Assembly: GCF_958979055.1 (NCBI RefSeq)
Contig: NC_084894.1
Span: 439,001 to 503,000 of the forward strand
Length of the DNA stretch: 64,000 nt
DNA from: Alnus glutinosa
Taxonomy: Eukaryota > Streptophyta > Magnoliopsida > Fagales > Betulaceae
Reading direction: 5' to 3'
The translations under genes were made by a program, and so were the position numbers. The first letter of the stretch is position 1. The number at the start of each line of letters is the position of its first letter. Below the pieces are notes generated by a model that did no database searches, was not told the origin of the DNA, and saw only the letters and a program-made list of their open reading frames with translations. Shown here piece by piece: positions 34,420 through 49,699 of this stretch.

Positions 34420-34604
34420 AACAACTTTATTTTTTGGTACCTAGTTTCAATTCGTATCACACATGGTACTTGAGTTTTGAAAAAAGACGAACTTAGTACC
34501 TCCATTTATTTTTCCATCCAATATTTAGAGGCCCACCACGTGTCAACCTCAACGGTTGACATGTGGGACTATATTAAAAAAAAAAAAATTTGTTTAAAAA
34601 TAAT

Positions 34605-34643
<39 letters not shown>

Positions 34644-34690
34644 GGGGTGGCTGAGCTTATACACAGTTTTTTTTTTTTTTTTTTTAAAGA
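34420..34690. repeat. Solo Mutator-like MITE arm and homopolymer tracts
   Basis: The stretch GGTACTTGAGTTTTG, then CTTAGTACCTCCATTTATTT, then CCACGTGTCAACCTCAACGG resembles one arm of the element at 33652-34124 without a clear partner. A-runs of about 28 bases (34613-34640) and T-runs (34667-34685) follow. No gene is present. Confidence 0.55.
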
Positions 34691-35425
34691 ATATATACAG
34701 TTAAAATTATTTACAATATCATGACATGTTTGGCTAGATTTGCTCTGCCCATTAATGTTCAATCCCCTCGTCATATAAATATTTTAAACTTCCACTGTTG
34801 TCCTCTCTACAAAGAGACTCTCAACTAGTAAACAATAGCAGAGGAAATTATGGTATCTCCTGCAGTGCACAAGATCATCAAATACAAGAAATAATAAGAT
34901 ACACTCTTAACACCAACCCAATTTGGAAGCTAACTGCATCAAAAACCTTCTATTTCCTGATGTGAACCCTACAGCTTCCTACCTCTTCGGATTGACACAT
35001 GCATCGTACATCCAAAATGACGCAATATAACATGTGCAAATGCATCTCTAATTTATGTAATGAAACCATCTACACGATCACATTCCAGAGGAAAAAAAAA
35101 AAAGGAACTTGATTCAATAAACTGTTTATAGAGTAAATTTTATTTTACTTGCATATTTCTTCCAGAGAATTTTCAAATGGAAGACTCTCCAAGTTCAAAA
35201 GATCGAGTAATATCCGGTTGCAGTCACACCTCTAAAAATAACTGGAACAATTTAGGAAAATTGTAGAAGCCTACTTCTCAATCACAGTGAAATTATCAAA
35301 ACAAATGGTTTTACTTGCCGGGTGTGAAACTGTCAAATCAGCCAAAAAAACTACCAGACGGCGAAAAGTAACATTATTTTTAACGCTTCACCCCAAAAGG
35401 AATCTCCATCCTGCAGAGACCAACA
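34691..35425 (-). other. DTC: DTC 3' UTR and downstream flank (source of the duplicated scraps)
   Basis: This segment directly follows the DTC stop codon on the minus strand. Its sequence recurs in truncated form at 13430-14295 and 22262-23042. It contains GAGAATTTTCAAATGGAAGA and CCGGGTGTGAAACTGTCAAA. It probably includes the 3' UTR. The poly(A) site was not determined. Confidence 0.7.
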
Positions 35426-35597
35426 CTACAACCCTACTGATTTCTCCAGCTTTTGGATCTGGTTGAGGAAAATCCAAGTCATCTGCATAAGAGCAAACAC
35501 CCAAACATCAGAAACCAAATAATAAAAAAACAATGTGAGATCTATAGACAATCAAGGTAGGTGACTTTGAGCAAATGGCTCAGTGGGTATACACACC

Positions 35598-35634
<37 letters not shown>

Positions 35635-38600
35635 CATGACATGGGGGGCAATTCTAACGCAATATACTGGAAATCCAGTGTACAACTTCAAAGGCCCTCC
35701 AGCTTTCAAGGTTTTCATTGCGCAATCTAAAGAACCAGAGTAAGGAAGCTTCCCCTCAGCATCAGGTTGCATCTTCTGAATCTGGGTTTTGACATAATCA
35801 AAGGGTAAACTGCAAGCTGCAGCAAAGAATCCTGAAATGGTACTAGCACCTGAGAAGAAAAAGGAAGCAACAAGACATTATTAATCAAAGCAAAGAAATA
35901 AGATAAATATTTTTCTGGGAATGAAAGCCAATTATTTAAACAGAAACATAGCTTGAAAGACTAAATAAATATTCCTATTTCTGCACACTTTAGTAGAAGA
36001 AACTGCAAAACTTTACTCTTTGCCCGTGTGTGCCAACAGAGAGGAAGAGAGTATCAAGGATTCAAGAAGACTCTTTGGAACCTCAAAAATCATAGGCTAA
36101 ATAGTTGAGACAGCCAACTAAATTTCACAGTTCTGGCATATTATAATATGAATGTCGTTATTATAATATCTATATAAAATGCCATTATCTTCTGCCTAAA
36201 CAAAAATTTATTCACAACATAAATCAGACACTGTTTTCAAATTCCAAATTCCATATACTGATCATCAGTGTGTGTGTGTGTGTGTGTGTGTGTATTAGAT
36301 GCAACCAGCTGGGTGAAACAGGAATTTCTTCATCAAGATATATCCAAATAATAGATGGGTCACAAAAATCCAACCCAGCCCCTGAGAAGAATGCGAAAAT
36401 GCCAAGTCTGGTCAGATAGCAACTGAGATGATTAGCTAGGCCATTCAACATCCAACCTGCTCTCTTTAATAGAGTGTAGCTATTTGTCAGGTCAGGCCTA
36501 CACAGCAGATAAAATTTGCCCTTTCCAGACTTGAACATGGTCCAACGCAAGTAGAGACGTGGGCTCAAAATGAAACTAAGCCTAGTTCCTGATATCTTTT
36601 AATGTCCAACACATGCTTCCAATGGTATACTTTAAAAAGACCTTTTGTCAACGGACAAGTTTACTTACCAGAAAATAATCGTAAACACTACCAATAAAGT
36701 AAGTTCCAATTTATTAAAAAAGCATGTGAAATATAGCACTCTCATATTCCAATTCAGCCAAACCAGTCGAAGCCAGTCAAAGTAAGGTGGGCCTATAAAA
36801 ATGGAATCAAAATGGCCTAATGGTCTAATAAAACAAGCTGTGAAGAGCATGCCTAACATTGCTTCTATAGCAATCAATTGTATAGTATCTGTGATATACA
36901 AAAATTAATACAATGTAACTTGTCTCGTTATTGGTAATAACCATCTATATCAGCCAAGGAAAATAGCAAGCCTTCAGCCAGAAGATGCAACTGACCATAA
37001 TGCATATGCGCATACTCTAATACACTCGCACACGCACAAAACGTTAGAGAAAAAATAGAAAATATCCCTAAACATCCTTTCCCGTGGTTTCAGTAGAACT
37101 TACAGATAAAAAAAAAACAAGGTTCAACTATGTTCAGACCCAATCCATTTTGTACAAGAGGCCTCTAAACTATTTAAAGATTTGAGAAGGTTGCACTTCA
37201 TATAATCTGACACAACATAAAATGAGCTTCCAAAGTCTTTCTTAAGGTCAATCAAAATTCTTCCTAAAACACAAACCCCAAATTTTTTACCATATCATAT
37301 ATTTGCCTCCAAAAGAAGAGGTGTTGTTCAATAAGTAGTCCACAGTACAATTATAAATTAAAATTTCAACCATAAAGTATTCTGCTATGAAACAAACACC
37401 AAATAACAACATTAAACTTTTTAACAAAAACCAATATCTAAATTTCCTCCAAAGAATCTCACCTACAACTGTGGAAGTTTCACCAAAACCAAGGGAATCC
37501 CTGAAAAACTCAGAACTTTGATCATAGGAGGCTAGCATTCCCATGTTCAATGCCATTGCTCTCACTACAGTAGGCCCTGCACCTTTCCAGAGTGCCAAAA
37601 CTCCCTCATCTCCAACAATACGATAGAGCGCATGGAAGGCATTTTTGTAATGTCGGCGCTGGGCTGCAGGCAAAGTGGCATCTGCCTGCATACGGATAAG
37701 TGCTAAATCTGCTGGACTACCAACAGATGCTCCAATAGCACCAGCAGTAAGCCCACACAAAGCTTTCTGATATAGAGGTAGGGGCTTCCCACCATTGGCT
37801 TCAATTGCTTTATTCGTCAAAATCCTACGAGAAACAAAGGGTAGCTAATTAATACATGAAAATGATAATATAGAATACATATAAATAAATGAGATATAAT
37901 TTCGAAGTTTGAACCACATGGGAAGATCCAGATTGACAAGACCAAATGTTCCAAAATAATACAATTAGACCAACTTTTTAATTCGTCAATAGTAAATGTT
38001 GACAAGAACTTACTTGAATGATCCAAGTCGTGCCGTGGTATATGTAGCTTGTCTGAGCAGTCCAGCCGATAGCCCCTGCTCAAAGTAATGCGATTAGACC
38101 AACCAATGTGCTTTCATTTATTTATTTATTTGCTTCTTCTTTTTTGTTGGGGTTGGGGAGGACAAAGTTCAAGTGGCAATGCAGAACAACAATTTGAATC
38201 AAACAAGTCACAATAAACAGGGCCATATTTAATCAATTCACACCACAAAGCACATAAGGTTTGATTGATGGGCATCTCTTGTTCTGCTTCTTTGTCATTA
38301 CTATACTAATCACACCACTAAGCAGAGCTACAATTTGAATCAAACAAGTCACAATAAACATGGCCATATATAATCACACTACTAAGAATGTAAGCCTTGA
38401 TGGGCATCTCTCATTCTGCTTCTTTGTCATTACTATATTAGTATTTAACAAATCTACATTAAAACAAGTACCCCACATAAATTTACAGACCAGAGTACTT
38501 AACTAGCTAAACTTTTAGTACTGTAAGAAAAGACCACCTTATAGACAATGAGGATATTACTTGTTGGGATCTATGAACCAATTCATTCTTCATCCTAATC

Positions 38601-39205
38601 TACACAATAACACAAGAAACTTAAATTGTCTGATCCAGCTCTTCATAAAGATCTTTTAGACAAAAACCAAATTCAACACTTGAAAACAAAAATATCTGTG
38701 TCCACCAGATCAACACACCATATAACAGAAAGTTCAGCTTTGTATTGGTTTCTAGAACCAAACCTTGTAAAAGGCACCAAAACCCTCCTCCTTGAGCATG
38801 TTCTTCGCCACCTGGCTTGCTGACCCCTGACCCAATTGAATCCTCACCTACACCAATCCAAAATACACAAAAATAAAAAGAACCCAGCAAAAAATTAGCA
38901 CTCAATCAACCGTTCTACACCACTGAACAAAGAAAAACTTCCAAACGCAAAACCCATAAATCGCAGATCTGAAACCCATAAGAAAAACTCAATTTGCATC
39001 ACAAAAATATCAAAACTTTTTAATGGGTGTCAGTGAAAATAGAGAATAGAAACATGGGTATTGATCTATACATGAAATGACTCACCTTTATCATATCGAT
39101 GGGTTGGATGACACAAGTGGCGAGCATACCAGACGCTCCACCATTAACGAAGGGCTTCACGGTGGGCCACACACCAGTGGCTTTGGACTTCTTCTCGTCT
39201 CCCAT
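35426..39205 (-). CDS. DTC: Mitochondrial dicarboxylate/tricarboxylate carrier (six exons, 299 aa)
   Basis: A six-helix carrier of the inner mitochondrial membrane. Plant DTC exchanges 2-oxoglutarate, malate and related di- and tricarboxylates. Exons: 39205-39086, 38847-38764, 38075-38014, 37824-37463, 35849-35635 and 35482-35426, giving 299 codons before the stop, close to the Arabidopsis length. All three carrier signatures are present: PIDMIKVRIQ in repeat 1, PADLALIRMQ in repeat 2 and PFDYVKTQIQ in repeat 3. Other recognisable blocks are KPFVNGGASGMLATCVIQP, GLLRQATYTTARLGSF and VVRAMALNMGMLASYDQS, and the C-terminus is MTWIFLNQIQKLEKSVGL. Intron 4 is about 1.6 kb. The donor of intron 5 is followed directly by a (CT)n tract. 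No defects were seen. The last exon and UTR were copied twice into the adjacent TNL array. Confidence 0.95.
35601..35631. repeat. (GA)n microsatellite at a DTC splice donor
   Basis: About fifteen GA units lie on the plus strand and end two bases before the GTAC of the intron 5 donor region. In the transcript the intron therefore begins GUAC followed by a (CU)n run. Length changes here could influence donor recognition. Confidence 0.85.
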
Positions 39206-39420
39206 TCTCTTCCTGGATTCAAAGAGTGGGAGATTGGGAGCTCAAAGGGAGAGGGAGAGGGAGAGGGAGAGCAAGAGAAAGAAAAATGGGCTTTCACAGA
39301 ATGAGCAGGGAGAGAAGGAAAGAGGCAATAAATTGTGCTGCACACAAAAGAATAGAAAACCCTCTCTCTCTCTCTCTCCCCAAGTGTGAAGAAGATTTTG
39401 CGGTACTATTTTTTAGTTGT
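39206..39420 (-). promoter_or_regulatory. DTC: DTC leader and promoter-proximal region
   Basis: Upstream of the DTC ATG on the minus strand lie two pyrimidine-rich tracts: (CTCTCC)n at 39243-39270 and (CT)n at 39361-39380. CT-rich leaders are common in plant genes. A precise start site or TATA box was not identified. Confidence 0.4.
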
Positions 39421-40964
39421 AATTTCTTTTGGGTAAGTGCTTTTTTGTTAGTTGTATGACACCAGATTTCTTGTAAATTACAGAAATGGTATCCACTTTA
39501 TATTGACTCTATTTTATTTCTGTTGGCACTTTTGAGTTTTCACTGACAGTAGTACCCCTTATCTCTTTGGTTTTATTTTAGCCTTTCAATAAATAATAAA
39601 AAATAAAAAATAAAAGTGCAGCAATTTGGGTTGGGACGATATTCTTGAGAGTATGACATATAAGATTATACTTAAATCCCCAATTGTTAAATATGCAAAG
39701 ACTTTTTGTCAAGTATGAAAAAGAAATGAACCTTTCAAGTATTTTTTATTGTTCAATTACACTTTCAATGATTCAATCAAAGTAGTTAGCCTTTTTAGCT
39801 CAAATGGTGGAAGCAATAAGGGTATTACTTGCTGGTATTTATCATCCACATCATTCTTCAACCAAATTTACAAAATAATAGATCCGTCTTTTAAGGTAGA
39901 TCTTATAAACACAGAAAACTAAATTTTTACATTATATTTATAAAATTTTATACAACACACATATAAAAGTGACATGTATTTTTTAAACATATAAGAAGCA
40001 TATGTTTTTTTATTAATGTTATTCAAAAAGCATTTTCTCACATGTTAATTGACACAAGTCAATTTTATACGTGGGTTGTAGAAAATTTCTGTCTACAAAC
40101 AATATTAGATTAGGAATAACTAAATTATATTTTGTTGTATTTAACGGTACATATAATGTCGTGTCATTTAAAAATTTTAAATGGCAGAGAACATCTTCAC
40201 CACGTGACAACGTATACACAATTACATCTATGAAATACAAACCGTAATATAAATCATTCTCTCGATTTCATTGAAATGGAGGGAAAAGAAAAAAAAAAAA
40301 AAGTAGAAGGGATGACATAGTCATTTAACCAGGTGTGGCTGTTGTTCCTTTTTTGCCATCAAAGGAACCCCATCAATGACTTTCTGTTGAGAAAGACTAT
40401 TGAGCAAGTCAGAGATCTATAGACTATGATCTATGCTTTGCTTGTGTTGGACTAAAGAGACTTTTCCCAATGTAATTTAAGCGAAGAAGAAGGGCTAAAC
40501 AGCAAAAATTAATATTCAAATGGCAGAGTTGGAGCTCACTACAGGCATGCATGTTGTTGAGGTTTTTTTATTAATTCCTGTAAATCTTAGAAAGGGCGAT
40601 TTATTCGGTGTACAATGGCTTGGAAGTAAATAAATCAATGCCGTAAGGTTATTTGGTAGATCCAAATTTCGGGAATATCAATGTTGCCCACTTCACGGGG
40701 GCCTCAGCTTCGATCCAACCTACCATGCAAGGTTCTCAATTAAGGCGCGGTTTTACAAAACTGTCCTTCCAACTTCCTTGAAATAACGATGATATCCCTC
40801 TTGAAAATGTCGCTCATCGGCTAATTATAATAGTTATGAAAAATATTAATATTAGATCAACCCCACTGAATATTTGCGCTTTAAATATAGCTAGCTTACG
40901 TGTGTTGACATGGTATTATTACATCAGCAAACAAAAAAAATATAAAAAAATTATTGTCTCCTAA

Positions 40965-41290
40965 TCGATGTCACCTCCGACCATCACATAAGAATGGTTG
41001 AGACGGCTAGACTTAATGGCTGCAACAACCGGAGCAAATGTTGAAGATAATTGATGGTTTTGAGAGTAGTCATGTGTCCATCTCCAAGAGCATGGTTGGC
41101 CGTCCATAGTAACACTCTCTCCTAGCCAGTGTCACCTTTTGACCATTACATGAAAGTGGTTGAGACGACTAGGCATAATAGTTTTGAGGGTGGTCGTGTG
41201 TTGAAGATAATTGCGACCATTATGATGGTCTTGAGGGTGGTTGTGTGTCCATCTCCGAGAGCATTGTTAGCCGCCCATAAGAGATGCTCC
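40965..41290. repeat. Degenerate two-copy tandem repeat
   Basis: The phrases GGTTGAGACG[G/A]CTAG, GTGTGTTGAAGATAATTG-like blocks, and TGTGTCCATCTCC[A/G]AGAGCA followed by TTG[G/T]T[T/A]GGCCG-like sequence each recur after roughly 170 bases. It is an old tandem duplication in intergenic DNA. Confidence 0.6.
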
Positions 41291-42419
41291 ACAATATTTG
41301 TTTAGTTAATGTGATAATGCCACGTGACATTGCCATGTCAATAAAATTTATTATTTTGGGCCGGTTTTGGGCTATCCTTACTCTTTAAAGAAACCAACTC
41401 CTTTGTTTGTAGACCGTAGAGCTTCTTCTAATGTTATTTGGGCTTGGAGAAGCTTTAATGGGTTGGGCTTAGGGAAGCCTTTAGTGGCTTGGGCTTATTT
41501 GTAGGAAGTAGAAGTCTTTTTTCCTATAGTTTTGGTTAAAACTCAAACTGACCCAAAATGTGAGGTCTCATATTGGGAGCCCACCAAACCAATGTGAAGG
41601 TAAACTTTAGAGGGAAGAAATGGAACCAAATGGTCAACTTCTTTACTGCATAGGAAGAATAATTAGAGTTACTTATTGGATAACAGAGGTGTAGATATTG
41701 AAGGCAATACTTTGAGAAGTCCGGTTCAAAATTTTAGCGAAAAGAAGTTTCAAGATGAATAGAGAGAATATCAAAATCTGCCATTACTAGAACATTGATA
41801 CTAGTTTACTGCTGTAATTCTAGTTCTGTTCTGTTGGCAGTCTTTGTTTTGTTGGGTGTCTGGTTTTTACCAGTTTGTTTCTGTTGTTTCTAGTTTAGTG
41901 TGATTTCGAGTTTCTTGTTTTGATGAGCTATTTTGTTGGATTCTGGAATAGTTTGTCCAGTTGTTTATGCTATTAATATAGTTCACTTATTCATCGAATA
42001 ATTAGAGTTACTTCAAATCATAATGAGAGATGTAGAAGGGTTCTAATACAACCTTAATTATGTGTATATAAGTAAGTTATTGAACACCTTTTTTTTTTCT
42101 TTCTTTTTTTCTTTTTTTTTGGTAAAAGTGAATTATATTCAAAGTTCATATCAGCCTTAAACGTTTATGAATAAGGTTTAAAACACCTTGCCAGTATAGA
42201 TGAAACTAATGGTAATTAGCTAAACAAATGTGGTAACCAACCATGTCTCTCCAACCCCCGGCAATGGAAATATATATACAACTGCAAGAATTGGATTTGG
42301 AGGTCCATCTTGGGATTTTCATTTTGATTTTACTAGCATGGCAACTCTCTCTATCTCACAGATTCCTAGAGCTTCCATTATTTTGTTCCTAATAGCATCA
42401 CATATAATTGGACTGCTTT

Positions 42420-42521
<102 letters not shown>

Positions 42522-42599
42522 TAAAGTATTCTTTTAAGTTGGGTCGTAGAATATATAAATCACGTGTTTTGAAGACGATTGACAAATGAATAGATTGTA

Positions 42600-42790
42600 T
42601 TTAAAGATTTTCACCCGACCCATTTTGAAGAAAAACTTTACTTCCGTATAAGATAGCTATAATGAGGTATTCTCACGCGCTTTAAGGACGGGTAACAATT
42701 TAAAAGATTATTTTTAAAGATTTTCTTTTGACCCATTTTGAAGAAATTTTTTTACTTCCATACAAGATAGGTGGAAGGAGGTATATATGT
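42600..42790. repeat. Two-copy repeat with a step of about 113 bp
   Basis: TTTAAAGATTTTC...GACCCATTTTGAAGAA...TTTACTTCC recurs once at a step of about 113 bases, with moderate divergence between copies. Confidence 0.65.
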
Positions 42791-43939
42791 TAGGGAAATT
42801 ATGCAAACCCTAAACTAATCAATATGTGCCAACTCAGTGTAGTGATGTGTAATCACCAATTAAACAAAAAATAAAAAAATAAAAAAAAATGAAGGAAATT
42901 GGTGTTGTAAATTGGAGAAAATAGACAGCAAAGCATTGGATGTAGGGAGATTTTTTTTAATTTTTAATTTTATTTTATTTCCATTATCACATTCTTTTTG
43001 GCTAATCTAACCACTTGGTTCCCTTTCACATGGCCACGCTGGTCCTCCCTTCCGTTTTGCCCATTCTACCCTTGTCAAATCTAACATTGCTTTCTTTTCA
43101 ATTTTCAAACCCATGCCCCAGTTTTGTGTAATGTCTTCTTTTTCTTTTTCTTTTTTCTTTTTTTCATTATAAATGCAAAGCGCCTTTTTTTTTTCCCGAA
43201 TGATTTTTGTACAATAATTTTATACAAAAATATTAAAATGATTGAATAAAAATAAATGGGCAAAAAAAGAGCCTCACTTGGCTAGACATTTTAGCAAAAC
43301 AAAAAAAAAAAAGAATGGTTAGCTTGATGAGCACCGTAGCTCAATAATGCTTAAATAAACTAATAAAAAAATAATATGATTCTCTTTTTATTTTAGAAGA
43401 GTGAGTGTATAAAAAAAAAAATTTAAATAAAAATAATGAAAATAAATAGCTAAAATAGATATTAAAATGAATGTATTTTGAAAAGGTTAGTAGATAAAAT
43501 AAAATAAATTATGATTCTTTAATTAAAATTTACTGAGCAGAATATGAATGCTTATATATATTTTATTTTTATTTTTATTTTTTTATTGCAGCAGATTTTA
43601 AGAAATTAAAGAAAATAGAGGGGCAATATGGTGATTGGACAGATAGGACATGTAGCTATGAAGGGGCCCAATGAAGGCTGGCAGTGGCACCGAATTGAGG
43701 GGCCACCGGTCTGATGAAGCGGACTCCAAATAATTTATCAAATCCCATTTTGATTAAAAGTCAGGAAGTCTCCGATCTCTCAGAGCCAGAGGAGGGAAAA
43801 AGAAAAAAAAAAAGAAAAAAAAAAAGAAAAAAGAAATAATAATAAAACATAAAACAAAATCATAGGGTTGGTAATAAAAGAGAAACGGAGAAGGCACTCT
43901 TTACATTTGCTTTCGAGTTTGATCGAAACAACCGCATAC

Positions 43940-44008
43940 CCACGTAGAGAGAGAGTGAGAGAGAGTGAGAGAAGAAGAAGAAGAAGAAGAAGAAGAAGAA
44001 GAGGAAGA
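43940..44008 (+). promoter_or_regulatory. TUA: Purine-repeat leader of the alpha-tubulin gene
   Basis: The bases immediately before the tubulin ATG are (GA)n followed by about ten GAA units. There is no in-frame upstream ATG. This purine-rich tract is likely the 5' UTR. GA-rich leaders are common in highly expressed plant genes, so a role in expression is possible but inferred. Confidence 0.55.
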
Positions 44009-47009
<3,001 letters not shown>

Positions 47010-47692
47010 AGTAGATTAGTAATGTAATTTTGTGAGGGCGTTCATAAGAAGTTTGGTTCTTTATATGGTGGGTTTGCCTTTGGCCCTTTGCTCTATCTTC
47101 CTGTTCTTCTGTTTCTTTGTATTGATGTTGAGTGCATGCCATGAAATATTCAAAATTATTTCTATTTTCTGAATGGATATGCCTTTTGTGATAACAATGA
47201 AGTGATATTTCAGGGCCATGAGTTGACAGCATCTCTTAGAAATTCTTAGATGCCTATAATTTTCACTGTTTCTGTTACTGCCACCACATTGAGAAAGTTG
47301 AGTATCTATTAGGAATATGATGGTTCCGGCTGTATAACTTTGACTCAAAAGTTTAAGGGGATAGGAAAGGGCGAATTTAACCCACTATTTTGTCTAAGCG
47401 GGCTAGTAGGCTCAAACTCTAGCCATCTCAAATAAAAGAGGCATATGTGAAAATTTTAATTAAAATGAGTGGTAAATAGTGGAGTTAATGTTTGAATTTA
47501 AGACTTTTGTTATGATACCATGACTTCGTTTAGTTCATGGAATAGATCCTTAAAATAGAATGATCATTCTTTTATTTGGTAGGGGTTTATTAATTAGAAT
47601 GGTTATTCCCATTTCAATAACAATTTCTTTACGTAGAGGAATAGACATTCCTCTAAAGAATAAGAATACCTATTCCTAATCATTTTCAAAAC

Positions 47693-47723
<31 letters not shown>

Positions 47724-48149
47724 ACTTATCTTATTTTTTATTTTCTATCAAACTTAAAAAAAAAAAAAAAACAAAAAACAAAAAACGGTGCATTTGGGCT
47801 TGGCCGAACGTAACCAATAAATCTGTGTGTTACAAATGGGGATTTCAAGAGCATATTTTTCGTAAATAAATTCTGGTTTGATTTGTACAGTGCGGTATTG
47901 GTTGTCTTTGGTGAGATGCTGAGTGTGTTAGGGTTGATTGTTTTTGGCTGTTACTTAGTAGGTGGAAGAAGTAGATGTGTGTATGTATAGTTGTTTCTGG
48001 TTGTATAAGCTTTAGATTGTAGTTTCTCCACCTGTTTTCCAATTCTTTGCTGGAGAGTGAGTTGTACTCAGATTTGCTGGTTTAGACTTTTTAGTGTATT
48101 GATTCTTATTCCTCAAAAAAGACAAAAGAATAAGAGAGAGAGAGAGAAA
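47010..48149. other. Tubulin 3' flank and intergenic
   Basis: The first few hundred bases are the presumed tubulin 3' UTR. Beyond 47350 there is AT-rich DNA with A-runs at 47693-47720 and 47757-47770, and an inverted AATGATCATTC/GAATGGTTATTCC-type region at 47545-47690 that may be a decayed MITE. No gene was recognised. Confidence 0.5.
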
Positions 48150-48326
48150 AATGTTAAGAGTACCAAATATTTTATAAAGAGATGGGTACCAAAATGACGT
48201 AGAACTTGTTCATTGGAGATGATAAAAATAATTAATAAAAAAAAATGCTATGGGTACCAATGAATAAGTTCCACGTCATCTTGGTATCCATCTACTGGTA
48301 AAATATTTGGTACATCTAGTATTTCT
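48150..48326. mobile_element. Hairpin MITE, family copy 1
   Basis: Mirror-image arms: GAGTACCAAATATTTTATAA...GGGTACCAAAATGACGT on the left and ACGTCATCTTGGTATCC...AAAATATTTGGTACATCTAG on the right, separated by a short A-rich loop. It is about 177 bp and has no coding capacity. A second, diverged copy lies at 63579-63757, beyond the importin gene. Confidence 0.75.
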
Positions 48327-48539
48327 AAAAAAAAAAAAAAAAGGTATAATAATGACATAATACTTTTTTATTACAATAATACCCTTTCTAACAAAAATCA
48401 ACAAGGATTGCTTTATGTGAAGATCTCACAGAGCTTCCATAGTTTTTTGGATAAATTCCATTTGGAACCTCAGCTTATGTGATACAGATGATAATGCTCT
48501 TCGACACCTAACATTAAGATTTCAGTATATCCTCAATGC

Positions 48540-48752
48540 ATCACCAAAAATAGTGGCACTTCTCATTTTATAAATCTAATACAACTGCCAAATCTCTTTC
48601 TACCTTCATGCTTTCATATTTTTCATTATATTAAGAGAGAGAGAGAGAGTCAACTTGGACCAAAAATAGTGGCACTCCTCAAAAATACCATATCATTTCA
48701 TAAATCAAATACAGCTGCTAAATTTCTTTCTACCTTCATGCTTTCATATTTC

Positions 48753-48820
<68 letters not shown>

Positions 48821-48830
48821 ACTTGGACAG
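48540..48830. repeat. Duplicated block downstream of the ERF gene
   Basis: ACCAAAAATAGTGGCACT, then TTTCTACCTTCATGCTTTCA, then a GA run, then TCAACTTGGAC occurs twice in tandem. The proximal copy of TCAACTTGGAC is the reverse complement of the last codons and stop of the ERF gene, so the duplication includes the end of its reading frame. The proximal copy also has a long (TA)n(GA)n tract. Confidence 0.7.
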
Positions 48831-49627
48831 AACAAGTGACATAAAGTGGAAAGATCCCAAAGAGCATCACTAGGATCACATGTATTCCCCATGTACTCGT
48901 TCACTCCATTCATTGCATATAGCGATGCTGAAATTTGTCTTTCTACCTTCATTTGCTCAAACTCTGCTAGTTCTAGCCCTGTTGGACCTGCAGGCAACAA
49001 ACCACCATGTCTCTGGAAGTCTAGTCTCTCCTGAATTAATGGAAGCTGATTGAACCCAGTTGGGAATGCCCACGGGTGATCAGAATGAGACTTCCCTGCT
49101 TCAAGTCCCGCAATACAATTGCTCAAGTCTGGTCTATATGCATCACCAACCATCTGGGTGCCTTGATCTAATTTGCCACTAGATGGAGCACTATAATTAG
49201 AACTATAATCAGCAAAGGTACTAGCAAGACAACAACCAGAACTAATTCTAGAAATCGGTTTAATGATGGCAGTTGGTGAAGGGTGTTGTTTCAAAGTCTT
49301 TTTCTGATGGAGGAGGTTTTTTATTTTCAAAGAGATGGGCGAATCGGGGGATACATGGGTGGAAAAATTGGTTCGAGTATTCGAGCCACGAAGAAGGCAA
49401 GCGGCTTCGTCGTAAGCTCGAGCAGCTTCCTCGGCGGTCTCGAAGGTCCCGAGCCACATTCTTATCTTCTGTGTCGTGTCTTTGATCTCTGCCACCCACT
49501 TGCCGGAAGGCCTTTGTCTCACCCCAACAAACTTGCTTCTGCTATTATTGTTGGCAGTCCTTTGTTTGTATTTGCTTTGCTTGTTGGCTGACACTCCTTT
49601 CTGATGATTTTGAGTTAGGTGTTCCAT
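48818..49627 (-). CDS. AP2/ERF transcription factor, RAP2.11/ERN type (269 aa)
   Basis: A nuclear DNA-binding factor with one AP2/ERF domain. It is intronless. The first ATG is at 49627 and gives [20 protein letters not shown]; the frame is open slightly upstream but without an ATG. The domain at about residues 32-86 reads [20 protein letters not shown], then [20 protein letters not shown], then [16 protein letters not shown]. That is the signature of the RAP2.11/ERN subgroup. The C-terminus has [19 protein letters not shown] and ends [15 protein letters not shown], as in RAP2.11. RAP2.11 acts in the low-potassium response in Arabidopsis and its ERN relatives in nodulation; which applies here is not shown. 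Position next to alpha-tubulin favours RAP2.11 orthology. The stop codon lies three bases from a long (CT)n(TA)n tract on the coding strand. Confidence 0.93.
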
Positions 49628-49676
49628 GGGTAAGTTGGAAGGGAGCCTTGAGCTGAACAATGTGAGGAAGAGGCTG

Positions 49677-49683
49677 ATTTATA
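49677..49683 (-). promoter_or_regulatory. Probable TATA box of the ERF gene
   Basis: On the minus strand GTATAAATC contains a TATAAAT about 50 bases upstream of the ATG, implying a leader of only about 20 bases if used. This is a consensus match only. Confidence 0.45.
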
Positions 49684-49699
49684 CAAGAAGAGGCAGAGA

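Noticed and set aside
40965-41290. Possible CRISPR-like or satellite array
   Set aside because: Only about two degenerate copies with no regular spacers; a simple tandem duplication in a plant nuclear genome.
43868-44008. In-frame upstream extension of alpha-tubulin rich in Arg and Glu
   Set aside because: It lacks an ATG and is the translation of a GA/GAA repeat. Tubulin starts at the MREI methionine.
49628-49660. Eleven extra N-terminal codons on the ERF gene
   Set aside because: The apparent start is TTG. The first ATG at 49627 gives the family-like MEHLTQN start.
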